Shown: positions 46,766 to 60,277, counted from the stretch's first letter. The stretch: DNA of 64,000 bases from Microbulbifer salipaludis (GCF_017303155.1 NZ_JAEKJR010000002.1:1488001-1552000); one strand, 5' to 3'. The notes: generated from the letters alone by a model not told the origin. Made by a program: numbers and translations.

Positions 46766-48064
46766 ATGTTGTTTATTTTTACGCATGTCGTTCGTGCGTA
46801 CTTTCGGCTTGCTGTGATTTTATCATTGCTGCCGTTTTTGTGGACGCCACTTGCGCAGGCCCAGGGGGCTGAGCAATTACCCCAGATCACCTTGGCGGAA
46901 GCGATTGACCGCACGCTTTCTCAAAACCCAGAGTTGGCGATTTACCGCCTTCGTGAACAAGCACTTGCCGGTAAGGTAGCAACTGCAGCTCTACGGCCAC
47001 CTGTAGGCCTTGGGGCTGAACTTGAAAACTTTGCTGGCGAAGGCGGTGCTGATAACGCGGAGCTCACGGTATCACTTTCATCTGTCATCGAATTGGGCGG
47101 CAAGCGTTCAGCGCGAGTCGGTGCGGTGTATGCCCAGCAGGATCTGTTACTGGCCGAGGAGCAGGCTACAGCGCTCGATCTGTTGGGGAGCGTAATCCGT
47201 CGCTATGTCGAGGTATTGGCAGCACAACAGCGGCTGGCATTGGCTCGGGAGTCGGCAGCACTTGCTGACGACACCCTTGAAACCGTCGATCGTCGTGTAA
47301 AAGCTGCAGCATCGCCAAAAGCCGAGAGTCTAAGAGCCCGGGCCGCGGTTTCCCGTGCTCGCCTAGCGATTGATTCGGAAGAACGGCTGGTTAAATACCA
47401 TAAATTGGCGCTGGCCTCTTTGTGGGGTGGCGATGCTACTTCCTTCCGCCTGGACTCCAATGAGCTCTACCGTTTTCCGGCATCTGATAGCTTTGCGGTG
47501 CTCTTCAGCCGCGCCCAACAAAATCCAGCCATCGCCCGTTTCGCTTCCGAGGAGCGGCTGCAAGATGCAGAGCTGCGTTTAGCCGAGGCGCAATCAAGCC
47601 TGGATGTTGGTTGGTCTGCTGGCATTCGGCACTCCCGTGAAATCGGTGAGACCACATTGGTCGCCGGGTTTGAGTTACCTCTATTTCCTGCGCGCCGGAA
47701 CGCCGGCGCTATCACGACGGCTATCGCAGAACGAGAGCGCGTTGCGGTAGAGCGAGAAGCTGCGCTACTGCGGCTGAAGAGCCGGCTGTTTCGTGCGGTC
47801 AGCGGGCGTGAACAGGCATTGACGACAGTAGAGACGCTGAGGGGTGAGGTTATCCCAACTTTGCGCGATGCCCTGGCAGAAGTGGAGCGTGCTTACCGTC
47901 GTGGCCGTTACTCCTACTTGGAGTGGGCGTCCGCGCGTGAGGAGTTGATAGGAGCCCGTCAGGCTGAAATTGAAGCAGCTAGCGCTGCGCTGCGCTTTGG
48001 CGCTGAAATAGAACAAATGACCGCCGCACCGCTATTGTCTGCGGGCGCTGAGCCAACCAAATGA
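46766..48064 (+). CDS. czcC: TolC/CzcC-family outer-membrane efflux protein (system 2)
   Basis: 432 aa. Signal peptide ending PLAQAQ, then the duplicated OEP layout (LAEAIDRTLSQNPELAIYRL; ASPKAESLRARAAVSRARL; AYRRGRYSYLEWASAREELI). It forms the outer-membrane duct of the second Czc pump. The ATG follows a rather long leader; 17 bp separate its stop from czcB. Its pattern differs enough from the first system's CzcC that the two sets are unlikely to be a recent duplication. Confidence 0.85.
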   Translation: MLFIFTHVVRAYFRLAVILSLLPFLWTPLAQAQGAEQLPQITLAEAIDRTLSQNPELAIYRLREQALAGKVATAALRPPVGLGAELENFAGEGGADNAELTVSLSSVIELGGKRSARVGAVYAQQDLLLAEEQATALDLLGSVIRRYVEVLAAQQRLALARESAALADDTLETVDRRVKAAASPKAESLRARAAVSRARLAIDSEERLVKYHKLALASLWGGDATSFRLDSNELYRFPASDSFAVLFSRAQQNPAIARFASEERLQDAELRLAEAQSSLDVGWSAGIRHSREIGETTLVAGFELPLFPARRNAGAITTAIAERERVAVEREAALLRLKSRLFRAVSGREQALTTVETLRGEVIPTLRDALAEVERAYRRGRYSYLEWASAREELIGARQAEIEAASAALRFGAEIEQMTAAPLLSAGAEPTK

Positions 48065-48081
48065 AAAAGATTTGAACACCC

Positions 48082-49347
48082 ATGAAATACAGAAATAAAT
48101 TGCGAAGCATATTCGCAGCAGTGCCATTGGCTGCGCTACTGGCGTGTACGGCCGCTCTCGTGGTGCCCACTTTGGTCGTCGCCTCCGCTGAAGAAGAACA
48201 CGGAGAAGAGCACGGCGAGCATGAGGAAGAAAGGGGGCCAAACGGGGGGCGCCTGCTAGAGGAGGGCGACCTCGAAGTGGAGTTACTGATATCTGAGCGC
48301 GGCGGGACAGCAGAACTCCGAGCCTGGATTAGTGAACGTGGAAAGGCACTCACGAAAGCAGGCGATGCGCGACTGGCTGTCGAGTTAACGCGGCTGGGTG
48401 GCAAGGTAGATCGTTTCAATTTTGCACCAGCAGATGGCTTCTGGCTTGGCAAAGGCGCAGTGGAGGAACCGCACTCGTTCGATGTAAAGGTTTTGCTGGC
48501 GCGGAATGCTGAACGTGCTGAGTGGCACTATGAATCGTACGAGGGGCGGGTGGAGATTGCCTCCGAGATGGCCGCCAAAGTAGGCATAAAAACGGCAGCT
48601 ACCGGTCCAGGGGAAATTAGCCAATCGCTCACCCTGTACGGAAAAACTGCACTGGCGCACGGCAGCTTGAGTCACGTCCGCGCACGGTTTCCGGGGCCAA
48701 TCAAAACAGTTTTGGCGGAGATCGGCGATCGGGTACGCAAGGGGCAGAAGCTGGCTGAAGTAGAGTCCAATGATAGTCTTCAAGTCTACCCGATAACGTC
48801 ACCCATCGATGGGTTGGTCATCGACAAGCAGGCTAGCAGTGGTGAATACAGTGGGGAGCGAGAGCTGTTCACAATTGCCAATTATGATCAGTTGTGGGCG
48901 GAGCTACGGCTGTTTCCTTCGCAGCGTGGTCAGGTTGCCCGCGGCCAAAAGGTCACCTTGCAAGCCGACGGTCAAGTCGTGGACACGCAGGTAGCGAATC
49001 TGGTCCCGGGCACTCCGGGTCAGCCGTTCGTTCTGGTTAGGACGCCTATCGACAACCGAAAAATCAGCTGGCCACCTGATTTGATGCTAGAAGGTCAGGT
49101 GCTTGTTGATCATGTAAGGGTGCCGCTGCTTGTGGAGAGTCGCGCTCTGCAGCCTCTGGGGGATGGCATGGTTGTCTTTGTGAAGGTTGGCGATAGCTAC
49201 GAAGCCCGACCGGTAGAGCTGGGGCGCTCAGATGGGCGTGTAACTGAGGTGTTGAGTGGATTGGAGGTAGGGCAGCGCTACGTCACTGCCAATAGCTACC
49301 TGATCAAAGCCGACATCGAAAAATCTGGCGCGGCCCACGCTCACTGA
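48082..49347 (+). CDS. czcB: CzcB-type periplasmic adaptor (system 2)
   Basis: 421 aa. Signal peptide, then a His/Glu-rich head (HGEEHGEHEEERGPNGG) that is probably a metal-binding segment, and RLLEEGDLEVELLI matching the first system. The barrel-sandwich part reads VRARFPGPIKTVLAEIGDRV and ITSPIDGLVIDKQASSGEYS; the C-terminus ends EKSGAAHAH. It bridges CzcA and CzcC. Twelve bases separate it from czcA. Confidence 0.9.
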   Translation: MKYRNKLRSIFAAVPLAALLACTAALVVPTLVVASAEEEHGEEHGEHEEERGPNGGRLLEEGDLEVELLISERGGTAELRAWISERGKALTKAGDARLAVELTRLGGKVDRFNFAPADGFWLGKGAVEEPHSFDVKVLLARNAERAEWHYESYEGRVEIASEMAAKVGIKTAATGPGEISQSLTLYGKTALAHGSLSHVRARFPGPIKTVLAEIGDRVRKGQKLAEVESNDSLQVYPITSPIDGLVIDKQASSGEYSGERELFTIANYDQLWAELRLFPSQRGQVARGQKVTLQADGQVVDTQVANLVPGTPGQPFVLVRTPIDNRKISWPPDLMLEGQVLVDHVRVPLLVESRALQPLGDGMVVFVKVGDSYEARPVELGRSDGRVTEVLSGLEVGQRYVTANSYLIKADIEKSGAAHAH

Positions 49348-52509
<3,162 letters not shown>

Positions 52510-53368
52510 CATTGTGTAGCGGAGGAAGCTTTTTACTGCGCATGCTTTAAAATATATGAGGGTCTAGCGCAAATAATACTGGGCTGGCCTTCTTTCTTTT
52601 TAGTTTTATTTCAATCTCAAACTCCCGTTCATTTACATCGCTCGCTACACTCGGGATCTCATTGACTAACGGGCTGGTTTGGTATCATCCACTGGCATTC
52701 CTACTCGCATCGACCAATCTCGTAATTGAGCTCGAAATTGTACCTGCCAATTTCCTGAGTCAGAAGTTTGCGGCTCAAGAACACTTGCGCGGGATTTATC
52801 GGATACTGCTTATGTCGTTGATTGTGCGGTTCACTTGCAATGCAATATGGCCTTAAATTCATAGAGCGCGGAAAACAGAGGTGAATGATTGTGCTGAGAG
52901 TGAGCCAACAATCTGGAAAGAGCTGGACCATATCGGCAAGCGCTACCATCCACCTCGAAACCCGTCCTGCAAATTCGCGCGGTAGGAAGTCAGCTTTGAT
53001 ACCTAATTGAATCGAAAATGAGTGGCATCGTGCTCGCGACATCGCTCAACTGTGTTACGCCCCCAAGTCTCCTGCAAAGTCCCGTGATAGATGCCGCTAA
53101 TTCTTCCTTCTTAGGAGCAGCATCGTTTACATACCTGATGGGTGCCGGCGGTGGTCAGGATACAACCAACAACCTTTCTAATAACTCTCTATCGGACAAC
53201 GACATCCTGAAGTTCCTGCCCGAAATTTGTCTCAGGGCGTACGTGTAACGAGGGAATACCCGCTACCCCTGCAAATTTCATATACGCTTTCGTATTCGAC
53301 ATAGCATGCTAAGGCCAGTAGAATGGGTAACCAACTAAAAACCCGGACTTCGTCTTCAGGCTTTACTC
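52510..53368. other. Gap between the metal island and the recombinase region
   Basis: About 860 bp without a supportable gene. Two short plus-strand frames (52662-52856 and 53018-53248) are unremarkable; the first is somewhat hydrophobic. The right end should contain the promoter of the integrase at 53369. A boundary of the island may lie here, but no att-like direct repeat was recognised by eye. Confidence 0.4.
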
Positions 53369-54613
53369 ATGGCAACTCCAAAACCCGTCGCTTTGTACTC
53401 AGCCTATAGCGACCTCAAGAACTTCGACTTTCGCGACTATCCAGATCTCAACGAATTCCTCGAATCCGGCGAATCCTGGTGGATGTCTCATTGGCGCTGG
53501 GGTCAAGAGTTCCTGAGTTATACGGGCCGAAATAAGTCCGAGCACACCTTTACACGCTTTCGCAATGAAACCGAGCGCTTTCTGTTATGGGTATTCCTAT
53601 TCAAAGGCACACCCATGGAACGATTACGCAAGGCCGATATCCTCGAGTACGCGGATTTTTGCTGGCAGCCACCAGTATCTTGGATCTGCCTGGCAAACCA
53701 CGAAAAGTTTCTGTTTAACAATGGCCGGTACGTACAGAATCCGTCCTGGGCTCCATTCAAGCTCAAGCTGCCCAAAAACAGCGAGTCCTCAGATTCCAAA
53801 CCAGATAAGAAGAAATACAAACCCTCGCAGGAGACCTTAGCTTCCATCTTCACTGGGATTATTGCTTTCTATAAGTATTTAATGAACGAGGAACATCTAT
53901 ATGGCAATCCTGCACAAATTGCTAAGCCAGATTGTCGCCATTTCATTAAAGATGCCCAAGTAAAAGAAGCTCGCAGGCTTACCGAAGTCCAGTGGCAATA
54001 TGTGTTTGATGTAGCACTGGCCATGGCCGACGAAGACCCTATCTATGAACGAAGTCTGTTTATTATTTGTGCGCTGAAGACCTTGTTTCTGCGAATTTCA
54101 GAACTTTCTGAACGTCCTCAGTGGACACCTATCATGAGCCACTTTTGGCAAGATTCGGATGGAAACTGGTGGCTAAAAATCTTCGGTAAAGGCCGAAAAT
54201 TGCGAGACACAACGGTCCCCGACAGCTTTATTCCATTCCTTAAACGCTACCGCGCTTATAGAGGTCTAAGTCCGTTGCCGGCTTCAAGAGAGAATCACCC
54301 TCTCGTAGAGAAAATTCGAGGGCAAGGCGGCATGACATCCCGTCAGCTTACTCGGGTCGTTCAACAAGTTTTCGACCGTGCCTATAACGAAATGCGTCAG
54401 GCTGAGGGTGACGATAGCGCGCATAAGTTAAAAGAAGCATCTACACACTGGCTGAGACATACAGGAGCGAGTATGGAAATTGAGCGCGGCCGCTCCTTAA
54501 AGGACTTATCTGAGGATTTAGGGCACTCCAGTATGGCCACAACCGATACTGTTTATGTCCACACAGAAAGCAAAGTTCGGGCTAAAAGCGGGAAGCAACG
54601 CGGCGTGAAGTGA
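53369..54613 (+). CDS. Tyrosine recombinase / site-specific integrase
   Basis: 414 aa, full length. The N-terminal domain (FTRFRNETERFLLWVFLFKG) is a core-binding type. Catalytic motifs: R in LRISELSE, a beta-hairpin Lys in IFGKGRKLRD, HWLRHTGASM (H-x-x-R), LGHSSMATTD and the nucleophile Tyr in TVYVHTE. It is convergent with the four-gene recombinase operon, a hairpin lying between. It could serve its own element or act with that operon. Confidence 0.9.
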   Translation: MATPKPVALYSAYSDLKNFDFRDYPDLNEFLESGESWWMSHWRWGQEFLSYTGRNKSEHTFTRFRNETERFLLWVFLFKGTPMERLRKADILEYADFCWQPPVSWICLANHEKFLFNNGRYVQNPSWAPFKLKLPKNSESSDSKPDKKKYKPSQETLASIFTGIIAFYKYLMNEEHLYGNPAQIAKPDCRHFIKDAQVKEARRLTEVQWQYVFDVALAMADEDPIYERSLFIICALKTLFLRISELSERPQWTPIMSHFWQDSDGNWWLKIFGKGRKLRDTTVPDSFIPFLKRYRAYRGLSPLPASRENHPLVEKIRGQGGMTSRQLTRVVQQVFDRAYNEMRQAEGDDSAHKLKEASTHWLRHTGASMEIERGRSLKDLSEDLGHSSMATTDTVYVHTESKVRAKSGKQRGVK

Positions 54614-54680
54614 TGCTGATCCCTGTACTTGCCACTTCAAGAACTGAAATTTAATTTCTTTATATTTCAATTTGTTTGAT

Positions 54681-54718
54681 AGATCAGCGGAAAAAGATAA
54701 GCGTATTCCGCTGGATCT
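54681..54718. terminator. Hairpin between convergent recombinase genes
   Basis: AGATCAGCGGAA (54681-54692) pairs with TTCCGCTGGATCT (54706-54718) with one bulge and a 13-nt loop. Placed in the 144-bp gap between convergent genes, it is a plausible bidirectional terminator; the flanking DNA is AT-rich. Confidence 0.55.
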
Positions 54719-54757
54719 CCAGCATACAAAAACAGCAACAAATTGGCTTATTGTGAT

Positions 54758-55210
54758 TTATTCCAGGGAATCGTGGTTGCCATTCTCCACCCCCGGCAGT
54801 GCTTGCATTTCTGCTAGTTGAAGCCTGGTATTTTCCCATGCTGGGAAGAACTTACGCCATGCTGCCAAACCTCCTATTTCACCAACTGCAAGAAGCATGG
54901 CTTTATGGGATGCAATGAGTAAGTCACGCTCTGATTTTAGTGCCTCAATTTCTTGTGTTAAATGAGCCACTCGCGCCTGTAGGTTAGAACGAGACTGCTT
55001 GTCGGTTTTTTCAATAAGTGCCTTAAGTTCAGCTTGGCGTGCGCAGTATCGATCGAATACTGCCTTACGATCGGGCTGACGGGTAATATCGCTAGCGTGT
55101 TTGAAAGGACTGTCTTTATCTCGAGCTACCGAGCGGGCGGTAATTCGAATGTTGTCGTTAAGCATGCGTTGGAGGATCGCTTCAAGCGCTTGAATCTTCT
55201 GAATCTTCAC
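54758..55210 (-). CDS. Small coiled-coil partner of the recombinase operon (TnpC/DUF6262-like)
   Basis: 150 aa from GTG 55210, which overlaps the upstream stop by 4 nt. The N-terminus looks DNA-binding (ALEAILQRMLNDNIRITARS, a helix-turn-helix-like stretch, then SPFKHASDITRQPD); residues about 60-125 are coiled coil (TQEIEALKSERDLL). Position and size match TnpC of Tn554 and DUF6262 proteins, auxiliary factors of multi-recombinase elements. No catalytic residues. Confidence 0.65.
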   Translation of the reverse strand: MKIQKIQALEAILQRMLNDNIRITARSVARDKDSPFKHASDITRQPDRKAVFDRYCARQAELKALIEKTDKQSRSNLQARVAHLTQEIEALKSERDLLIASHKAMLLAVGEIGGLAAWRKFFPAWENTRLQLAEMQALPGVENGNHDSLE

Positions 55211-57552
55211 TCAGGCCTCCTGGTCTTGGGAGCATCAATTACGCTGGTACCGTACTTATTCTCTACGGCGCTGTATAGGTCTTTGCCGTCTGGGAAAGGA
55301 TGCTCCAGCGGAGCTGTTTCAATAATTTTCTCAAGGCTTTCCAGTCGGGACTGGGCGTGCTTTAACTGGTTTTGCCACCCAATATTTCTGTGGGCTATTG
55401 GTTTGGCCTCAATGACATTTACTACGTCAACCATACGCTGCTTCAATTTTTCTAGCCGCTGTTGTTCTTCTGGTATGCCCGAACGGGTCAGATGGCGGCA
55501 ATCGTAGCATTCAAGATGCTTGGGGCAAGGGTCAATGGTAAAGCTATTTACACAAAATCCAAAAGGGGTTGCATGTAGGCCGTCGGCCTCGGCAGAGAGA
55601 TACTTAAAAGCCTCGTCATCTCCCATTTCTTCCTGAATCTTGAGAAACTCATCTACGATCGGGCCGCGAATTCTTTTTGCCATAATCATCTGTAGGGTTT
55701 CTTGAGCTCTAGGAGCCATAGAGTCGGCGCCTTTAGGTAGGTCGATGTGCGCAAGATCTTCCGCCAAGCTACGATGATCATATATGTAGCTTTGGGCGAC
55801 GCTTCGCCGATTAAATCGCTTGGTAATAATTGTGTCAGCCACGCCGAGTCGGAAGAGCTCCGCATTTTGGAGGTGACGGAGTGAATGCGTGTTCAGCCTG
55901 AGAGATCGATCTTCGTCGGAATGGCCATAGCGGGAAAAAATGTTGTTCGCTTGTGCTCCTAGTTGCAAATGCAGGTCTGCGGTAGAGGCGCGCCCGACAG
56001 AAAAATACCTATTCACGTCCAGTATCCCTCCAGATCGCTCTTCGACAATGGCACGAATAGGCATCAAAAACATTAGTGCTTCAGGGCTCAGCCGGCCACC
56101 TTCATTTATTAAAAAACTTTTCGTTTCAGGTAGTTTCGTAGGCATACTGGATCTTATTAGAGATTCGGCATCACTCACATGAATAAACGCGTTCTTCCAG
56201 TCGATATTCCCAGTGAACGGCTCACCGCTTTCCCTCCGGATCGTAACTGGGAGGCGATTAAAGTATTTCGCGCAATTTTTAGATACACCGCTTATAGAAA
56301 TTTCACGGATCTGATACTCGCGTATTTTATCTAGGTAAGACGGGTCAAATGTTTCTTTGTATTTGCTGACTAAGTTCTGGGGTAGTGATGAGTTGGATAT
56401 CGAGAGGGCACCGGATAATCGGCTATATATATCCCATGCGGGAGCCAGTGCGTCAGGTAGGAGCTCTGGCAGTAGCCGTCCAGTTGCAACCTGCAATCGC
56501 AATTTTTCTCGTAGGGGTTTAGTGAGTCTTTCCGCTTCACTCAAAGTTTCTAGTACTACGTCTTCGAATATAAGAGGCACATTTTGAATACTTTCGAAAA
56601 GAGTTACTCCCATCACATTTACATCGACAGCTTGTTTCTCCGCAAAATGCCTAATGTATAGAGAGCGAGCAATACCTCCTTTTTCGGCCAGGACTTCACG
56701 ATCCCCCGTTAAATGTTCGACCCAACGACACCAGTCAACAGGAAGCAATACATTCTCGCCAACCCGAAATCCACTGATGATGGCAAGTTTTATTTGCAAA
56801 AACCGAATCGAATCCACAAACGTATTGGGTTTTTCAGTAAAAACAATACGAACCAACTCCCAAAATGCTTTCTCTTCTGGAAGTTTAGCTGAGCCTTTTC
56901 GTTCAGAAAGTTCGAATCTAACCTTGCTGGTGTTTCTGTAATTATTGTTACCTTGCTTTAGTTCTGAAACATTAATAGCGGAGTCTTCTTGGCCTTCGTA
57001 TGCAGTACAAAACTTCTCTAAAGGCGATCGGTTAGAAATGTGTAAACTATCAATCAACGTTCGAATAACCATGATGATATTAGCGGCGACTTTACCCGAC
57101 GACCCAAGTAAAAGCGCGACGTTATATGCACTTTGTACCGTTTTAGGAGTAAGTTCCCAGGGTGCTTCGCTCCCAGCGCAGGTAGCTATTATTCTTAACG
57201 ATCTTCCGATATTTACTAGTGCATGGTTTGGTTTGTTCCGCTTGATGAGGAGCTCGTTAAGCAAGGCAGCTTGGTAAAAATCGCGCCAATGGTCTGACAT
57301 CGGTCCTGGTGAAATTGATGATTCACCCCCCACCCCGCAAAGGAAATTAAAGATTTTTAAAGCCTTTGCATCATTCCCTAATGTCGAAAGCCAGAAGTAA
57401 GGTGGCGTTGCTAACCCGCAAATATCGGCCAAATCCCATCGCTCGGATTTCGGTACTCTCCCCTCAAGATCGAATGATAAATCCCAGCGAAGATCTTTAG
57501 ATTTTGCTAGAGACTTTCCTTTATTAACGAATTTTCGATAGAAATTGTTCAT
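55207..57552 (-). CDS. Large tyrosine recombinase of the operon (third recombinase)
   Basis: 781 aa, much longer than a standard integrase (350-450). The long N-terminal region has no known domain. The C-terminal catalytic part has R in ISGFRVGENVLLPV, the box HSLRHLQNAEL (H-x-x-R), and a Tyr in SYIYDHRSL. A Cys set near the C-terminus (CPKHLECYDCRHL) suggests a zinc-binding element. In size order it corresponds to the largest protein of TnpA/B-type or RIT-type multi-recombinase elements. The ATG overlaps the previous stop (ATGA). Confidence 0.8.
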   Translation of the reverse strand: MNNFYRKFVNKGKSLAKSKDLRWDLSFDLEGRVPKSERWDLADICGLATPPYFWLSTLGNDAKALKIFNFLCGVGGESSISPGPMSDHWRDFYQAALLNELLIKRNKPNHALVNIGRSLRIIATCAGSEAPWELTPKTVQSAYNVALLLGSSGKVAANIIMVIRTLIDSLHISNRSPLEKFCTAYEGQEDSAINVSELKQGNNNYRNTSKVRFELSERKGSAKLPEEKAFWELVRIVFTEKPNTFVDSIRFLQIKLAIISGFRVGENVLLPVDWCRWVEHLTGDREVLAEKGGIARSLYIRHFAEKQAVDVNVMGVTLFESIQNVPLIFEDVVLETLSEAERLTKPLREKLRLQVATGRLLPELLPDALAPAWDIYSRLSGALSISNSSLPQNLVSKYKETFDPSYLDKIREYQIREISISGVSKNCAKYFNRLPVTIRRESGEPFTGNIDWKNAFIHVSDAESLIRSSMPTKLPETKSFLINEGGRLSPEALMFLMPIRAIVEERSGGILDVNRYFSVGRASTADLHLQLGAQANNIFSRYGHSDEDRSLRLNTHSLRHLQNAELFRLGVADTIITKRFNRRSVAQSYIYDHRSLAEDLAHIDLPKGADSMAPRAQETLQMIMAKRIRGPIVDEFLKIQEEMGDDEAFKYLSAEADGLHATPFGFCVNSFTIDPCPKHLECYDCRHLTRSGIPEEQQRLEKLKQRMVDVVNVIEAKPIAHRNIGWQNQLKHAQSRLESLEKIIETAPLEHPFPDGKDLYSAVENKYGTSVIDAPKTRRPE

Positions 57553-59063
57553 TCCAGGTTACCAAGAATCGTAATGTTACTTGATCTTATCTCTTGCGCA
57601 ATTTGCAATGCCGCCTCAAACATCCGTCTTAATTGGGTATAGGCAGGGCTTTCTTCATTGAAGCGAGACGAGTTAGCGAACTCTTTGACAACCGGCCGCA
57701 AACTATCTACTACCGACTCATGCACGGTCGCGTCCGATAATGGCAGGAATTTCCTGCATGTATAACAACTCATAACAGGGTTTTTCGAGCACATTGACTG
57801 TCCAATAGAGCAACTCCCGATACCAGAAATAGGGACACCATGAGGGATCCCACCTATTTGCTCGTCTGGAGGGCGGCGCAGGAGGCTATTTTTATCAATA
57901 GTTCGAGTTCTAGCTACTTCTGCAACAGCGGAATAGACACTAGATATAGCAAGAGCCTGATTAACTCGCTCTGCTTGTGTTGGCGAGGTATCAAAGTAGA
58001 CGTTGGCTGACAGTGTGGTAGCGTGCCCCATGAACTCAGATAGCGCAATGTGAGATATTCCGGCGTCCGCCAAGCGCTGTGCTGAAGTGTGCCGTAAATC
58101 AGTAGGACTCCAGCGTGTACCGGTAATTTTTTCAGCAAGATCTCTTAGTGTTACCGACAGTCTCTTCGGAGGGAGATCGAAATATTTGTCTGTCGACTTA
58201 GTGCTCCCAGCTTTGTTTTGAAGGCGCCGAGCAGTGTACTCGATAAAAATTGGGCACCATTCGTATTTCACTCGCCGGGTTACCCTACGTTGTGCCTCAC
58301 TGCCCCTTTGTTTGAGTAGAGGTATTGACAAATGTACCGTGCCATTTTCATATAAGCGGACATCAGTTGTCTTAATGCGCGCGATTTGCCCCGGCCTACA
58401 CCCATATTGATGAGCAATGATCAATATACAAGCGTCTCGAAGCTGCCTAGTTTTTTGACTCGCTGGCGCCGTTCCGACGGAGTCAGTAAGCTCATCTAAA
58501 TAATCTATCAGCAATGACTGATGATCCAGGGGCAGAAAACACTCGCCCGATCGCACGTTTTTATAGATGTCGCGGGCGGGTGATTTTAATTGTGTGACAT
58601 AAGGCCGCATTTCTGGCCGCCAGAATCCGGCGGACAAATTGCAAAGCGAATGAATCATTGTTCGAAGGCTGAGCGCGTAACCCCACGTCTGAGATGGTTG
58701 CACCTCATTAATCCAAAGATCACGAAATTCTTCCGGACGTAATATTAACGCCTTAAGGAAATGTTCGGAATTTTTCAAAACCCCATTGCATACGGATGTT
58801 GCCCCAGAAGGGTCTAATCTCGAAAAAACATCTACTGCAACGTGCTTAAATATGGACTTCAGATCATAAGTAAGATCTTTGAATTCAAGGCGAACTTTCT
58901 CGCCATCAAACTGAATTTCCCAGCGATCAGAATACTCGGGGCCTTGGATCGAATGGAATTGTTCATAAAAATCATCGTAATATCGAAATGAACTGGGCAA
59001 CCGTCCCAATTCAGTCGCAATGACTGCAATTTTATCAGTAAATTCTGATGTCGAATGGATCAC
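57549..59063 (-). CDS. Second tyrosine recombinase of the operon
   Basis: About 504 aa from GTG 59063, which overlaps the first recombinase stop (GTGA); an earlier ATG (59123) would overlap by 64 nt and lacks a ribosome site. Catalytic residues: R in YGCRPGQIARIK, TDLRHTSAQRLADAG with the second R box, FMGHATTLSANVYFD with H and the nucleophile Tyr. A Cys-rich tail (CSIGQSMCSKN, CYTCRKF) resembles TnpB of Tn554-type elements. Works as part of a cooperative recombinase set (family knowledge). Confidence 0.8.
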   Translation of the reverse strand: MIHSTSEFTDKIAVIATELGRLPSSFRYYDDFYEQFHSIQGPEYSDRWEIQFDGEKVRLEFKDLTYDLKSIFKHVAVDVFSRLDPSGATSVCNGVLKNSEHFLKALILRPEEFRDLWINEVQPSQTWGYALSLRTMIHSLCNLSAGFWRPEMRPYVTQLKSPARDIYKNVRSGECFLPLDHQSLLIDYLDELTDSVGTAPASQKTRQLRDACILIIAHQYGCRPGQIARIKTTDVRLYENGTVHLSIPLLKQRGSEAQRRVTRRVKYEWCPIFIEYTARRLQNKAGSTKSTDKYFDLPPKRLSVTLRDLAEKITGTRWSPTDLRHTSAQRLADAGISHIALSEFMGHATTLSANVYFDTSPTQAERVNQALAISSVYSAVAEVARTRTIDKNSLLRRPPDEQIGGIPHGVPISGIGSCSIGQSMCSKNPVMSCYTCRKFLPLSDATVHESVVDSLRPVVKEFANSSRFNEESPAYTQLRRMFEAALQIAQEIRSSNITILGNLE

Positions 59064-60277
59064 AGCTCTTTCCCTGAAATCGATCTGAGAGTCGCAAGCA
59101 GACGGTCGTAGTTTTCGTCCCACATATCTGCAGAATTCGACTCAAAATATGCTCGAGCGTAATGTCGTGGCATTGATGAAGCGGGTGACCATCCAAAAAA
59201 CACCCGAAGCTTTTCGATTGCGACATCAAGATCGTCGCCAAGTAAAATATATCGACCTAATCGGTTTACTGCGCACGTATGTCGAAGGTCGTGTGCGCAA
59301 ACGCCTGACAAACTTCGTGCTGCCAATGCATTCTTCGCTGAAGGTGACAAGTTTTTAGTAACCACTTCAAATACACGGTGAATTGATCGAAGGGAGAGTG
59401 GTTTATCTTGTTGTGAGCCAAACAAATAACCATGTGTTGTACCACGGCGGTAGTTGGCCAGAAAAATGTCCGAAACTAAAACGATTTCCTCACTAAGTGG
59501 TAACTGGCGCCGGGAGTGGGCGGTCTTCAGGCTAGGGGCATTGAAGCGACTATCCTCATCATCATAGGGGTTTTCGGCAATGTTCAACCAGTATTTTTCG
59601 CCTCCAGTGTCGACATCAAAATCAGACTTGATAGCGTCCGCTGGCAGAATAGCAATCTCACCACGTCGCAGGCCAAGGTGCAGCATCAGGAGAAAAATCA
59701 GGAAATTCCGCCACTTCAGCGCTTCATTTCGAAATGGGTTCCGTGAGGATGTCGGGGAGAAAATTTCATAGACTTCCTCTACTACCGCTACAGGTAATGC
59801 TCGAATAGGAGCTGGGGGTTTTGGTCGCGTAGGTGTCACCAAGGAATACAAGCGATCAAGTCTTATTAACCGGCTATGGATTTTTTCATAATCGTTCGCA
59901 GATGAAGCACTGAGGTGGCGCATAATATCGCGTACGAATGATTTCGCTGAATCCCATGTACGGTTGTTATTGATCTCACGTAGGTGTCCGTCATTTCTGA
60001 GGCTAGCTAGAAAACTACTCAGCGCCGATTCGAGCGCGGGCATATCTAGTTCAGAGAGCATTCGATCCAGAGCTCCTGATCCGTAGAGTCGATCAGTTAC
60101 CTGATAGAACTTTTCCACGGCATAAAGATAATGGCCTCGCGTTGTGGAACCTATTTGAGCTTTCAAGACATCAGCCCACACAGTTGCCCAGAATCTAGGT
60201 AGGCCTAGCTCATCGACCAGTAGCCAACCTTTGGTCGACTTAGGAATATAGGACGTTCGAAGTTTAATGCATGCCAT
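59060..60277 (-). CDS. First tyrosine recombinase of the operon
   Basis: 405 aa. N-terminal helical core-binding part; catalytic part with R in LGLRRGEIAIL, a later Lys region, HDLRHTCAVNRL (H-x-x-R) and WSPASSMPRHYARAYF, where the usual second His box is GW and Tyr is preserved. It leads a leftward operon of four genes joined by 4-nt overlaps. Promoter should be in 60278-60480. Fits the first gene of a RIT or Tn554-like recombinase set. Confidence 0.85.
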   Translation of the reverse strand: MACIKLRTSYIPKSTKGWLLVDELGLPRFWATVWADVLKAQIGSTTRGHYLYAVEKFYQVTDRLYGSGALDRMLSELDMPALESALSSFLASLRNDGHLREINNNRTWDSAKSFVRDIMRHLSASSANDYEKIHSRLIRLDRLYSLVTPTRPKPPAPIRALPVAVVEEVYEIFSPTSSRNPFRNEALKWRNFLIFLLMLHLGLRRGEIAILPADAIKSDFDVDTGGEKYWLNIAENPYDDEDSRFNAPSLKTAHSRRQLPLSEEIVLVSDIFLANYRRGTTHGYLFGSQQDKPLSLRSIHRVFEVVTKNLSPSAKNALAARSLSGVCAHDLRHTCAVNRLGRYILLGDDLDVAIEKLRVFFGWSPASSMPRHYARAYFESNSADMWDENYDRLLATLRSISGKEL

